This document shows, one piece after another, positions 15,975-23,903 of a DNA stretch of 64,000 nucleotides (its first letter is position 1; the number at the start of each line of letters is the position of its first letter). The position numbers were made by a program, and so were the translations under genes. The DNA comes from DATAAP01 sp041690495 (GTDB lineage: Bacteria > Pseudomonadota > Alphaproteobacteria > CACIAM-22H2). The notes below the pieces were generated by a model. That model was not told where the DNA came from. It searched no databases and worked only from the letters and a program-made list of their open reading frames with translations. The stretch is from assembly GCA_041690495.1 (NCBI GenBank), contig JAWLHE010000004.1, positions 1-64,000 on the forward strand, in the 5' to 3' direction.

Positions 15975-16604
15975 ATGCCCCGTCGATATGATCGACGCAA
16001 CCGCGATGCCGCGAAAGCCCGTACGCGCGAGCGGATCGTCGCCGCGATCGTGGAACTGCACGCCGAGCGCGGCGCGCGCAACACTTCCTATGCGGACATC
16101 GCCGCACGCGCGGATGTCGCGATCCCAACCGTCTACAAACATTTCCCCTCGCTCGAGGTCCTGTTCAATGCCTGCGTCGGCCACGTCAGCGAGCGAGCGC
16201 CGCCGCTCGGGCCGGACCTGTTCGACGGCCTGCCCGGCGCCCGCGACCGCCTGACAGCCCTCGTAAAGGCGATTGCGGCTCGCCATCGCTATTTCGCGCC
16301 GTGGCAGCGCTGGCCCGCGGACGACATCCCCGAGCTCGCGGTGCACCGCCGGCGGATGGCGCAGGCGCGGCGCGCCATCATCGCGCAGGCAACGGCGCCC
16401 GCCTTCCCGGCCGATCCGCCGCAAGCACTGATCGGCCTGCTCGCCGCCCTGCTCGATTTCCGCACCTGGGAGGGCCTTCTCGACGAGCACGGCCTGACCG
16501 AGGAAGCGGCCGTCGACGCGATCAGCGATGCCGTCTGCCGTGTCCTCGACGGCTATGCCGAAAGACCACCGACCAACTCTCCCATGAAAGGAGATCAGCC
16601 ATGA
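15975..16604 (+). CDS. TetR-family transcription regulator
   Basis: 209 aa. The N-terminal helix-turn-helix (about 15-65) has RTRERIVAAIVELHAERGARNTSYADIAARADVAIPTVYKHF in TetR style; the C-terminal ligand domain has no specific match. It probably represses its own operon through the palindromes immediately upstream and responds to an unknown small molecule. The start lacks a ribosome site. Its stop overlaps the start of the following beta-lactamase-fold gene (ATGA), so the two are translationally coupled. Confidence 0.88.
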   Translation: MPRRYDRRNRDAAKARTRERIVAAIVELHAERGARNTSYADIAARADVAIPTVYKHFPSLEVLFNACVGHVSERAPPLGPDLFDGLPGARDRLTALVKAIAARHRYFAPWQRWPADDIPELAVHRRRMAQARRAIIAQATAPAFPADPPQALIGLLAALLDFRTWEGLLDEHGLTEEAAVDAISDAVCRVLDGYAERPPTNSPMKGDQP

Positions 16605-17350
16605 CCGCCATCGTCCGTGACTACGCCACCTCCGTCGACGAAATCGAAGACGCGATCTACCGCATCAACACGCCGATCGATATCCCCGGCGCGGGCGGCT
16701 TCTCATTCAACCAGTACCTGATTGTCGACGACGCTCCGCTGCTGTTCCACAGCGGCCCGCGCCGCCTGTTCAGCAGCGTTCGCGACGCGATCGCGCGCGT
16801 GATGCCGGTCGAGCGCCTGCGCTACATCGGCTTCGCGCATTTCGAGGCCGATGAATGCGGGTCGCTCAACGAATTCCTCGCCGCGGCACCGCATGCCGAC
16901 CCGGTCTGCAGCAGGATCGCGGCGATGGTCTCGGTCAACGACGTCGCCGACCGCCCGGCGCATGCGATGGCCGACGGCGAGATGCTGGAGATCGGCAAGC
17001 ACCGCCTGCGCTGGATCGACGCGCCGCACCTGCCGCATGGCTGGGAGAACGGCTACATGTTCGAGGAGTCGACCGGCACGTTCCTGTGCGGCGACCTGTT
17101 CACCCAGCCCGGCGCGAAGTCGCCGGCGCTCACCGAGGGCGACATCCTCGGTCCGAGCGAGGCTTTCCGGCAGGCGCTCGACTACTACGCGCACGCGCGC
17201 GACGGTGCTACCCTGTTCGCGAAGCTCGCCGCAACGCGGCCGCGCACCCTCGCCTGCATGCATGGAAGTGCCTGGCGCGGCGACGGCGGCGCGCTGATCG
17301 CGGCGCTGGCGAACAGCGTCGCGGCGCGCGAAGCCGCTCTCACCGCTTGA
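16601..17350 (+). CDS. Metallo-beta-lactamase-fold protein of the oxygen-diiron (ODP) type
   Basis: 249 aa, with AAAGGAGAT upstream. The fold is of the flavodiiron/ODP branch: INTPIDIPGAGGFSFNQYL with residues about 70-90 carrying HFEADE (ligands His, Glu, Asp), a His in APHLPHG, bridging Asp in LCGDLF and a late His in CMHGSAW. The His that normally follows the Asp in HXEXDH is replaced by Glu. There is no flavodoxin or rubredoxin domain, so electrons must come from another protein if it reduces O2, NO or peroxide. It is co-transcribed with the TetR gene, which suggests inducible detoxification. Confidence 0.8.
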   Translation: MTAIVRDYATSVDEIEDAIYRINTPIDIPGAGGFSFNQYLIVDDAPLLFHSGPRRLFSSVRDAIARVMPVERLRYIGFAHFEADECGSLNEFLAAAPHADPVCSRIAAMVSVNDVADRPAHAMADGEMLEIGKHRLRWIDAPHLPHGWENGYMFEESTGTFLCGDLFTQPGAKSPALTEGDILGPSEAFRQALDYYAHARDGATLFAKLAATRPRTLACMHGSAWRGDGGALIAALANSVAAREAALTA

Positions 17351-17522
17351 AGAACGCCTCGGCGCCGGCCCGGTGCGACTGCTTGCCTGCGATCACGCCG
17401 CGCGCGCGTTCGATCTCCGCCTGGAGATTGGCGATATAGGCGTTGAGCTCGTCGACCGACCAGCCGCTCAGGTCCCTGGGCTTGGGCGGCTGCTTGCGCG
17501 GCTCGAGATCCTCGAAATCCAT
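17340..17522 (-). CDS. DUF1192 family protein
   Basis: 60 aa with GGGGAG seven bases before the ATG at 17522. MDFEDLEPRKQP, then LSGWSVDELNAYIANLQAEIERAR and a C-terminal AEAFFKR, is the standard DUF1192 pattern: an acidic start and a coiled-coil. The function is unknown. It diverges from the quinone oxidoreductase gene and overlaps the end of the beta-lactamase-fold gene by 11 bases. The DUF1192/qor/DUF1013 order is a conserved alphaproteobacterial block (recalled). Confidence 0.85.
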   Translation of the reverse strand: MDFEDLEPRKQPPKPRDLSGWSVDELNAYIANLQAEIERARGVIAGKQSHRAGAEAFFKR

Positions 17523-17617
17523 CCGGTTCTCCCCGGTCGTAGCCTTGTCAGTTTGGATTTGCTCGATTAGACAGGCAACCCTGTTGTATCGAAACCCTTC
17601 CAATCGAGCGGGATCCC

Positions 17618-18622
17618 ATGACCAACGCCGTACCTGCGACCATGACCGCGATCGAGCTCAAGGAGCCCGGCGGGCCCGAGATGCTGGTGCCGGGCACGCG
17701 CCCGGTGCCGAAGCCCGGCCAGGGCGAGGTACTGATCAAGGTCGCCGCAGCGGCGATCAACCGTCCCGACGTGCTGCAGCGCCAGGGCAAATACCCGCCG
17801 CCGCCGGGCGCCCCCGACACGCTCGGGCTCGACGTCGCCGGCACGGTCGTCGCCACGGGACCCGGCGTGACCGCGCCGAAGATCGGCGAGCAGGTCTGTG
17901 CGCTGGTCGCCGGCGGCGGCTACGCCGAGTATGCGGTCGCGCCAGCGCCGCAATGCATGCCGGTGCCGAAGGGCTATTCGATGGCCGAGGCCGCATCGCT
18001 GCCGGAAACGTACTTTACCGTTTGGACCAACGTGTTCGACCGCGGCCGTCTCAAATCCGGCGAGATATTCCTTGTCCACGGCGGCGCCAGTGGCATCGGC
18101 ACCACGGCGATTCAGCTCGCCAGGGCGATGGGCGCACGCGTCTTTGCAACCGCCGGCACTCCCGGGAAATGCGCGGCCTGCGAGAAGCTCGGCGCCGAAA
18201 AGGCAATTAACTACAAGACGGAGGACTGGGTAGCGATCATCAAGCAGGCGACCGGCGGCGAAGGCGTCGACGTGATCCTCGACATGGTCGGCGGCGATTA
18301 CACGCCGAGGAACCTCGACCTGCTGCGCACCGAGGGCCGCGTCGTGCAGATCGCTTTCCTGCGCGGCAACAAGACCCAGATCGACCTCAATCCGATCATG
18401 CGCAAGCGCTTGACCTTGACCGGCTCGACGCTGCGGCCGCGCTCGGTCGCCGAAAAGGGCGAGATCGCCGCCGCGCTGCGCGCAAAGGTCTGGCCGCTGT
18501 TCGAATCCGGCAAGCTCAAGCCGGTCATCCACGCCACCTTTCCGCTGGCGCGCGCGGCCGACGCCCACGCCATGATGGACGCCGACCAGCACACCGGAAA
18601 AATCGTGCTAACAGTGGTTTGA
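17618..18622 (+). CDS. NAD(P)H-quinone oxidoreductase (zeta-crystallin/PIG3 type MDR)
   Basis: 334 aa zinc-free medium-chain dehydrogenase. GroES-like N-terminal half (RPVPKPGQGEVLIKVAAAAINRPDVLQRQGKYP region) and Rossmann half with VHGGASGIGTTAIQLARAMGA. FATAGTPGKCAACEKLGAEKAINY and LRPRSVAEK are typical of the PIG3/QOR subfamily that transfers hydride from NADPH to quinones or enones. A second in-frame ATG lies at 17642. It is upstream of trcR, separated by about 100 bases with a possible promoter (CTATATATAGAG). Confidence 0.9.
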   Translation: MTNAVPATMTAIELKEPGGPEMLVPGTRPVPKPGQGEVLIKVAAAAINRPDVLQRQGKYPPPPGAPDTLGLDVAGTVVATGPGVTAPKIGEQVCALVAGGGYAEYAVAPAPQCMPVPKGYSMAEAASLPETYFTVWTNVFDRGRLKSGEIFLVHGGASGIGTTAIQLARAMGARVFATAGTPGKCAACEKLGAEKAINYKTEDWVAIIKQATGGEGVDVILDMVGGDYTPRNLDLLRTEGRVVQIAFLRGNKTQIDLNPIMRKRLTLTGSTLRPRSVAEKGEIAAALRAKVWPLFESGKLKPVIHATFPLARAADAHAMMDADQHTGKIVLTVV

Positions 18623-18728
18623 CCCCGCCAAGGCGGCCCTATATATAGAGCGAAATCAAACAATTCGCTGGCTGTCTGGGCTCGTCGATGGTGACAAGGG
18701 CTCAATCGCCGCCCGTTCTGGAGGTTCG

Positions 18729-19403
18729 ATGACTCTGCCCCTCATGCCCAAAGCCACCGCCGTCTGGCTGGTCGAGAACACCTCGCTCACCTTCGAGCAA
18801 ATCGCCGAGTTCTGCGGCATGCATCCGCTCGAAGTCCAGGGCATCGCTGACGGCGAAGTCGCGATCGGCATCGTCGGCCTCGACCCGATCGCCAATGGCC
18901 AGCTCACGCGCGAGGAGATCGCCCGTGTCGAGGCCGACAAGTCGGCGCGGCTCAAGATCGTCGAGAACGCGCTGCCGATCCCGGTGGTGCACGGCAAGGG
19001 CGCCAAGTACACACCGGTATCGAAGCGCCAGGACCGGCCCAATGCCATCGCCTGGCTGATCCGCCATCACCCCGAACTCACCGATGCCCAGGTCGGCCGT
19101 CTCGTCGGCACGACCAAGAGCACGATCCAGAAAGTGCGCGACCGCACCCACTGGGACATGGCCAACATCAAGCCGCAGAACCCGGTCTCGCTCGGCATCT
19201 GCTCGCAGCAGGACCTCGACGACGCGATCGACAAGGCGCACCGCGCAGCGCAGCGCGCCAAGCAGAACGAGGAACGCGCCAAGCGCCGCGCCGAGCGCGA
19301 GAAGGCCGCCGCGAAGACCGCCGCCGGGAAGCCGGCCGAGGCCGCTGAAGAGCCGTCCGAGGATTCGGCCGAGCCGAGCGACGAGAAGCAGACCGCGGAG
19401 TAG
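18729..19403 (+). CDS. trcR: DUF1013 family protein TrcR, RNA-polymerase-associated cell-cycle factor
   Basis: 224 aa with GGAGG before the ATG. The conserved body (about 1-165) includes LMPKATAVWLVENTSLTFEQIA, YTPVSKRQDRPNAIAWLIRHHPELTDAQ and the helix-turn-helix-like VGRLVGTTKSTIQKVRDRTHW. The tail is a charged Ala/Lys/Glu coil. DUF1013 proteins are found only in alphaproteobacteria; the Caulobacter member TrcR travels with RNA polymerase and affects cell-cycle genes. Assignment is by family and gene neighbourhood. Confidence 0.88.
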   Translation: MTLPLMPKATAVWLVENTSLTFEQIAEFCGMHPLEVQGIADGEVAIGIVGLDPIANGQLTREEIARVEADKSARLKIVENALPIPVVHGKGAKYTPVSKRQDRPNAIAWLIRHHPELTDAQVGRLVGTTKSTIQKVRDRTHWDMANIKPQNPVSLGICSQQDLDDAIDKAHRAAQRAKQNEERAKRRAEREKAAAKTAAGKPAEAAEEPSEDSAEPSDEKQTAE

Positions 19404-19423
19404 CCTGCAACGACTGCGCCGCC

Positions 19424-19774
19424 CTATCCTTTCTCCTCATCCTGAGGAGCCCGCGCAGCGGGCGTCTCGAAGGATGGGGAGAAACGGGTGCGGCGCTTCG
19501 AAAGCGCCTTAAGGTCATCGAAGCGGCCGTCGATCAGCGCCTCTTTCTTCGCCCGCGTCCATCCTTTCACCTCGCGCTCCGCCTCGATCGCGTCAGTGAT
19601 CCGGTCGAACTCCTGGCTGAAGACCAGCCTTACTGGGCGGCGCTTCGACGTATAGCCGCCGAACGTGCCGTCATTGTGCTGGACGAGGCGCAGATCCAGA
19701 CTGCCGCGAGTCATCCCTACGTAGTAGCTGTCGTCGCTGCACAGGACGATGTAGAGGAACGCACCCACGACCAT
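19424..19774 (-). CDS. GIY-YIG nuclease family protein (COG2827/YhbQ-like)
   Basis: 116 aa from the ATG at 19774; a TTG at 19786 is the other option. The domain has FLYIVLCSDDSYYVGMT (the GIY...YIG equivalents are LYI and YVG), RLVQHNDGTFGGYTSKRRPV and the late Glu in EREVKGWTRAKKEALI, as in the single-domain UvrC-like nuclease family. The last 18 or so residues (SFETPAARAPQDEEKG) are encoded by a palindromic repeat, and a second copy of the repeat lies just upstream of the start. The repeats suggest a mobile or repeat-associated gene. The biological role is unknown. Confidence 0.85.
   Translation of the reverse strand: MVVGAFLYIVLCSDDSYYVGMTRGSLDLRLVQHNDGTFGGYTSKRRPVRLVFSQEFDRITDAIEAEREVKGWTRAKKEALIDGRFDDLKALSKRRTRFSPSFETPAARAPQDEEKG
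19430..19484. repeat. REP-like palindrome, copy A
   Basis: Imperfect hairpin: TTTCTCCTCATCC (19430-19442) pairs with GGATGGGGAGAAA (19472-19484), with an inner GCCCGCGCAGCGGGC hairpin. The core CTCATCCTGAGGAGC...GCGTCTCGAAGGATG occurs again, inverted, at 19788-19843. It lies inside the 3' end of the GIY-YIG gene. Confidence 0.75.
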
Positions 19775-19787
19775 TGCACCTGGCAAT

Positions 19788-19843
19788 TCATCCTTCGAGA
19801 CGCGATCGCACGCTCATGCGCGCGATCGCTCCTCGGGATGAGG
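19788..19843. repeat. REP-like palindrome, copy B (inverted relative to copy A)
   Basis: TCATCCTTCGAGACGC...GCTCCTCGGGATGAGG with inner stem GCGATCGC. On the minus strand it reads as the same outer sequence as copy A with a different inner stem. Together they flank the GIY-YIG gene. Confidence 0.75.
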
Positions 19844-19871
19844 GCCTTTCTTGGGGCTTCGTCAATTCAAC

Positions 19872-20673
19872 TCACTCCTCTCCCGCGATGATGCCTTCCA
19901 GATAGCCGCGCGGGTCGGCGAAGAACGAGCGCATGACCTGGAAGTGCTCGGTCTCCTCGAACTCGACCTGGCGGATGCGGCCGCGGCGGAATTCGAGCAG
20001 GCGCGCGCCGGGATAGGCCATGAGGATCGGCCCATGCGTGACGATGATCGCCTGCACGTGCCTTCCTCTTCCCACCGCCGCATCAGGCAGACGAAGACGA
20101 GCTGGCGCGCCGGCGACAGCGCCGCCTCGGGCTCGTCGAGCAAATAGAGCGACGGGCGTGTGCCGCCGAGCCGTTCTTTGAACAGCGACAGGAAAGACTC
20201 GCCGTGGCTCATCTAGTGCAGCGGCCCGCCCTCCCCGGGCTCGCCTTCCTGGTCGAGATACGCCGCGACATTGAAGAAGCTCTCGGCGCGGAAGAAGAAA
20301 CCGTTCGAAACCCGGGGCAGCCAGGCAGACTTGAGCGCGTTTGCCAGGATGCGGCCGGGCGGCTCCGGCTCGTCCTCGACGCCGATCAATTCGTCGTCGT
20401 CTTCGTCAGAATGCCTTGCGCGCCTGTAGATCTGATGGTGCTGACTGCCGCCGTAAGAATGGAAGCCGGCCAGCGACGCGATGCCCTCGAGCAGCGTCGA
20501 CTTGCCCGAGCCGTTCTCGCCAACGAAGATCGTGATGGCCGGTCGAAGCTCATCTCGAACTCGTCCGTCAGGAACATGAGCGTCTTGAACGGAAACGCCT
20601 TCCGGTCCGCGCGCTCGGGCTGCAGCGCGATCCTCTTCAGATACGGCGCTTTGAGGCTCGTCACCCGCTTCAT
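19872..20673 (-). pseudogene. AAA-family ATPase (DUF2813/RecF-like), disrupted
   Basis: Reads as one protein only if corrected three times. The N-terminus MKRVTSLKAPYLKRI to EMSFDRP is intact; then a one-base loss near 20540 shifts frame, after which the Walker A region FVGENGSGKSTLLEGIASLAGF is visible in another frame. A TAG interrupts just before MSHGESFLSLF (20213-20215). A further one-base loss near 20058 separates DEPEAALSPARQL...MRRWEEEG from VQAIIVTHGPILMAYP. The intact family members are about 260-aa predicted ATPases. It lies 4 bases after the SDR gene on the same strand. Either real decay or, less likely, assembly errors. Confidence 0.85.
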
Positions 20674-20677
20674 GACA

Positions 20678-21460
20678 CTATTTCACTGGCACCGTGTAGT
20701 TCAGCGCGAGGCGGCCGCCGTCGGGATAGATGGTCTGGCCGGTGATGTAGGAGGAATCGTCGCTGGCCAGGAACACGGCGACCGAGGCGATCTCCTCGAC
20801 CTCGCCGAGCCGGCCGAGCGGCGTGCGCCCCATGACGCGGCGCCGCGACTCCTCGTTGCCGAGCACGGCGTTCTTCGCGAGCTCCGTGGCGATGGTGCCA
20901 GGGCCGATGGCGTTGACGCGGATGCCCTTGTCGGCGAGCGCCAGGCTCATGACCTTGGTGAGCTGGTTGACCCCGCCCTTGGAGACCACGTAGGGCGTCT
21001 GGTTGGGGATCGCGAGGACGGCATTGCACGACGACATGTTGACGATGGCATAGCCGCCGCGCGACCGGACCGGTCCCTGCTTCACCATCTGCCGCGCCGC
21101 CGCCTGCCCCGTCAGGAACACGCCCTTGAGATTGACGCGCAGCACGCGGTCGAAATCGGCCTCGGTCAGGTCGAGGAACTCGGCGCCGTGAATGATTCCG
21201 GCGTTGCTGACGCAGATGTCGAGTCGCCCGAAGGCCTTCACCGTCGCATCGACCAGCGCCTGGACCTGCTTTGCATCACCGACGTCGCAAGCGACGAACC
21301 GCGCCCGCTCTCCCAGCTTCCTCGCTTCGGCCTCGCCGCGTACCGCGTCGACGTCGCTGAGCACGACTTTCGCCCCCTCCTGCACGAAGGCCTGCGCGCA
21401 GGCGAGCCCGATGCCGCCCGCCGCCCCCGTCACGATCGCCACCTTGTCCTTCAGACGCAT
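20678..21460 (-). CDS. Short-chain dehydrogenase/reductase
   Basis: 260 aa starting MRLKDKVAIVTGAAGGIG, with AGGAGGATC upstream. Has cofactor loop TGAAGGIG, Asp in LSDVDA (NAD preference), NAG, catalytic Ser in NMSSCNAV and YVVSKGG for Tyr/Lys. C-terminal GQTIYPDGGRLALNYTVPV fits the glucose-dehydrogenase-like cluster. The substrate is unknown. The ATPase pseudogene follows after 4 bases, so it may have been co-transcribed. Confidence 0.9.
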   Translation of the reverse strand: MRLKDKVAIVTGAAGGIGLACAQAFVQEGAKVVLSDVDAVRGEAEARKLGERARFVACDVGDAKQVQALVDATVKAFGRLDICVSNAGIIHGAEFLDLTEADFDRVLRVNLKGVFLTGQAAARQMVKQGPVRSRGGYAIVNMSSCNAVLAIPNQTPYVVSKGGVNQLTKVMSLALADKGIRVNAIGPGTIATELAKNAVLGNEESRRRVMGRTPLGRLGEVEEIASVAVFLASDDSSYITGQTIYPDGGRLALNYTVPVK

Positions 21461-21793
21461 GTCCTTGATCCTCCTGCGATTTGCGTCGACTGTCGTCGCC
21501 CCTGTCGATAGCGTGAAGCAGGCCGAAACAGCTAGTCTCTTGATTTAGCGAGATTAGTTCGCGCTGCGTCGCTGCTGCTCCACCGGGATCTGCAGTTTGC
21601 GCTGCTCCGGCGTCGGGACCGCCCGGATGACGCCGAGGTATCTCTGTCTGGAGTACATGGATCGTCTCGAGCAGGGTCCGGCAACAAAGCGCCCGCCGGT
21701 CGGTGCCTGGCGGGCGCGCACTTCCGACAGGATTCGAGCACAAGACCGGCGGTCGCGTAAGGCCCTTTTTGCGCCGGACCCGGCGCCGCCTGG
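21461..21793. other. 333-base gap between SDR and L,D-transpeptidase genes
   Basis: Contains the terminator of the transpeptidase operon (21680-21717) and the presumed SDR promoter. A 34-codon minus-strand frame (21554-21658) has no good ribosome site and was not called. Confidence 0.6.
21680..21717 (-). terminator. Intrinsic terminator of the L,D-transpeptidase operon
   Basis: On the minus strand, perfect nine-base stem GCGCCCGCC/GGCGGGCGC with an 11-base loop, then TTTGTTG; 77 bases after the transpeptidase stop. Confidence 0.7.
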
Positions 21794-22705
21794 TCAGCGC
21801 GTGATGCGGACGGGCACGCCGGAGCGTTCGCGCGCAGCGCGTTCTACGGCACTCCAGTCGATCAGCTCGACCCGCTCGCCGGCAACGCGCGAAACCTCCT
21901 CGCGAAGCCCGAGGATCGGCACCGACGTCAGTTGCCCGGTTTGCTCCAGCTCGTCCGCCTGCGACTGGCTGGGGTGGATTTCGAGATAGAGAGCATCGTC
22001 GCGCCATCCGAGTTTGACCGGCTGGTCAACGACCAGGACCGGCGTGCCGGTCGGCACTTCCCGATACAGCCGTTCCGCATGGCGGTTCGAGAGGCGGAAG
22101 CAACCATGGCTCACGCGCCGCCCGATGCCGTAAGGCCGGTTCGTTCCATGGAGCACGATCGCCGGCCAGCCGAAATAAAGCGCATAGTCCCCGAGCGGGT
22201 TGTCGGGCCCAGGCGGAACCGAGACCGGCAGGTCGGGATCCTCGGCGCGGATCGAGGCGGGCGGAAACCAGGTCGGTGCCTCACGCTTGCGGATCACCGT
22301 GGTTCGGCCGAGCGGCGAATCCCAACCTTCCGAGCCGATGCCCAACGGCATCGATATGATCTCGGCGCCTGGCGGGAACCAGTAGAGCCGCATCTCGGCG
22401 AGATTGATGACGATGCCGCGTCGATCCGCTGTCGGCAGCACATGCATCGTCGGCAGGACGACGAAGGCTCCTTCCGGCGGCAGCCACGGATCGATGCCCG
22501 GATTGGCGGCGACGATCTCGACGTAGCCGAGATCGTGCTCGATGGCGAGATCGAGCAGGGCGTCCTCGGCCAGGGCAAAATGCGCGTCCATGACGCCGAC
22601 GAGGTCGTCACGATCCGCGACGGCACCGTGCGACTGCAGGCCGAGAACCAGGACGGTGCAAATCGCAATAAGCCGCAACCCAAGCCTCTGGACCCGAGAG
22701 CTCAT
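21794..22705 (-). CDS. L,D-transpeptidase (YkuD family), larger paralog
   Basis: 303 aa. A signal peptide (LGLRLIAICTVLVLGLQSHGAVA) is followed by a peptidoglycan-binding LysM-like stretch (about 50-90, EIVAANPGIDPWLPPEGAFVVLP) and a YkuD catalytic domain (about 95-215) with LHGTN and the active site SHGCFRLSN (catalytic Cys). Such enzymes form 3-3 cross-links in peptidoglycan or attach lipoproteins to it. The Met at 22705 is chosen because it overlaps the stop of the second transpeptidase gene as ATGA. The C-terminal 80 residues are charged and of unknown role. Confidence 0.93.
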   Translation of the reverse strand: MSSRVQRLGLRLIAICTVLVLGLQSHGAVADRDDLVGVMDAHFALAEDALLDLAIEHDLGYVEIVAANPGIDPWLPPEGAFVVLPTMHVLPTADRRGIVINLAEMRLYWFPPGAEIISMPLGIGSEGWDSPLGRTTVIRKREAPTWFPPASIRAEDPDLPVSVPPGPDNPLGDYALYFGWPAIVLHGTNRPYGIGRRVSHGCFRLSNRHAERLYREVPTGTPVLVVDQPVKLGWRDDALYLEIHPSQSQADELEQTGQLTSVPILGLREEVSRVAGERVELIDWSAVERAARERSGVPVRITR

Positions 22706-23250
22706 GGCCTGATCTCGATCCGCGTGCCGATCTCGACGGCGTTCCAGATTTCCAGCATCGCAGCGTTCGACACGGCGATGCACCCATCGGTCCAGTCGCC
22801 GAGGAAGCGTCCGCTCTCGCGCGGCGTTCCGTGGATGCGGATATTCCCTCCCGGGGAGATTCCGTACTTCGCGGCGCGCGCCCGGTCTTCCGGGCTCGGA
22901 TAGGAAATATGCAGGGAGCGGAAATACATGCTGTCGCGCTTTCGCGAGTCGATCACGTACTTTCCCTCGGGCGTGCGGCCGTCGAGTTCGAAGATCTTCG
23001 GCCCGACCGGATTCGGCCCGAGCCGGATCGGATACGAGCGGATCACCCGGCCCTGCTCCAGCAAGTAGAGTCGCCGCTCCGCCTTCCCGACAACGATCTG
23101 GTCGGCTCTGACCGCAGCAGCCATCTCATCGGCGGTGGCCTGGCCGGTCGGGGTCAGCAGCGCCAGGCCGGCGACGAACATGGTCGCGAGCCGTCTTCTG
23201 CCCATCTGCATCGCGGCATCCGGGAAGATCGAGGCGCCCGGACGGGTCAT
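22702..23250 (-). CDS. L,D-transpeptidase (YkuD family), smaller paralog
   Basis: 182 aa. Signal peptide (LATMFVAGLALLTPTGQATA), then a compact YkuD domain with VVGKAERRLYLLEQGRVIRSYP, GNIRIHGTP and active site TDGCIAVSN. Secreted peptidoglycan cross-linking or hydrolytic enzyme of the ErfK/YbiS/YcfS group, without a LysM region. Translationally coupled to the larger paralog and 26 bases downstream of the Hsp20 gene, so the three may form a stress-induced operon. Several possible starts exist; 23250 is the longest ATG. Confidence 0.92.
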   Translation of the reverse strand: MTRPGASIFPDAAMQMGRRRLATMFVAGLALLTPTGQATADEMAAAVRADQIVVGKAERRLYLLEQGRVIRSYPIRLGPNPVGPKIFELDGRTPEGKYVIDSRKRDSMYFRSLHISYPSPEDRARAAKYGISPGGNIRIHGTPRESGRFLGDWTDGCIAVSNAAMLEIWNAVEIGTRIEIRP

Positions 23251-23276
23251 GCCCTCGCGAGCGCCTCCATGAATGG

Positions 23277-23792
23277 TCAGGCGACCTTCTTGTCCGCCCT
23301 CGCTTTGCCTGCATCGGATGAATTGATGGCGATCCTCTTCCCGTTCGACTTGGCTTCCGGCGCCTTCGGCAGCCGGACCGTCAGGACCCCGTTGCTGTAA
23401 GCCGCCTGAATCTTATCGGCGTCCACGGCGTAGGGAAGCGGGATGGCCCTGCAGAAGGAACCGTAGCTACGCTCTTCCAGATAATGGCCCTTCTCCTTGT
23501 CCTCTTCCGTCCTCTCCGACTTCTTCTCGCCCCTGATCGTCAGGACGTCCTCGTCCAGCGTGCACTCGACGTCCTTTGCATCCATTCCGGGAAGCTCGGC
23601 CGTTACCTTCAACTCCTCCTTCTCCTCGACGAGATCCACGCGCGGCGCGAATGCTTCGGCCTTCCAGCCCGGCGCGGCGAAATCAGACATGCCGCGCGTG
23701 TAACTGTCGAACACGCGGTCAATCTCCTTCTGCAGACTCGCGAATGGGAGGTCGCGCGAACTCCACCACGGCGCCAATGAACCGTATTTCAT
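23277..23792 (-). CDS. Hsp20/alpha-crystallin family chaperone
   Basis: 171 aa from the ATG at 23792, which has AAGGAGAT eight bases upstream; the longer open frame is ignored. The N-terminus MKYGSLAPWWSSRDLPF is followed by FAPRVDLVEEKEELKVTAELPGMDAKDVE, LTIRGEKKSE and the conserved GVLTVRLPK, placing it in the plant-type/Hsp16 group distinct from the IbpA-like protein at 8195-8659. It should hold unfolding proteins in the cytoplasm. No ROSE hairpin is seen, but an FNR/FixK-like box lies about 72 bases upstream, suggesting oxygen control. Confidence 0.94.
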   Translation of the reverse strand: MKYGSLAPWWSSRDLPFASLQKEIDRVFDSYTRGMSDFAAPGWKAEAFAPRVDLVEEKEELKVTAELPGMDAKDVECTLDEDVLTIRGEKKSERTEEDKEKGHYLEERSYGSFCRAIPLPYAVDADKIQAAYSNGVLTVRLPKAPEAKSNGKRIAINSSDAGKARADKKVA

Positions 23793-23856
23793 GGTCTCGA
23801 TCTCCTTTCCTGGCAGACTTGCCAATGCAATTCTTGCCTCTTTGCGGAAATCGGCC

Positions 23857-23870
23857 TTGACACAGATCAA
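23857..23870. promoter_or_regulatory. FNR/FixK-type box upstream of Hsp20
   Basis: TTGACACAGATCAA fits TTGAT-N4-ATCAA with one mismatch. Its centre is 72 bases before the Hsp20 ATG, so a start site about 41 bases below the centre would leave a short leader. Confidence 0.65.
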
Positions 23871-23903
23871 CCGTCGGCTCGGGGCGTGCCGCCGCTCGCC
23901 GCA

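Noticed and set aside
21554..21658. 34-codon minus-strand frame between SDR and transpeptidase genes
   Set aside because: No clear ribosome site or family; lies beyond the transpeptidase terminator with no promoter visible.
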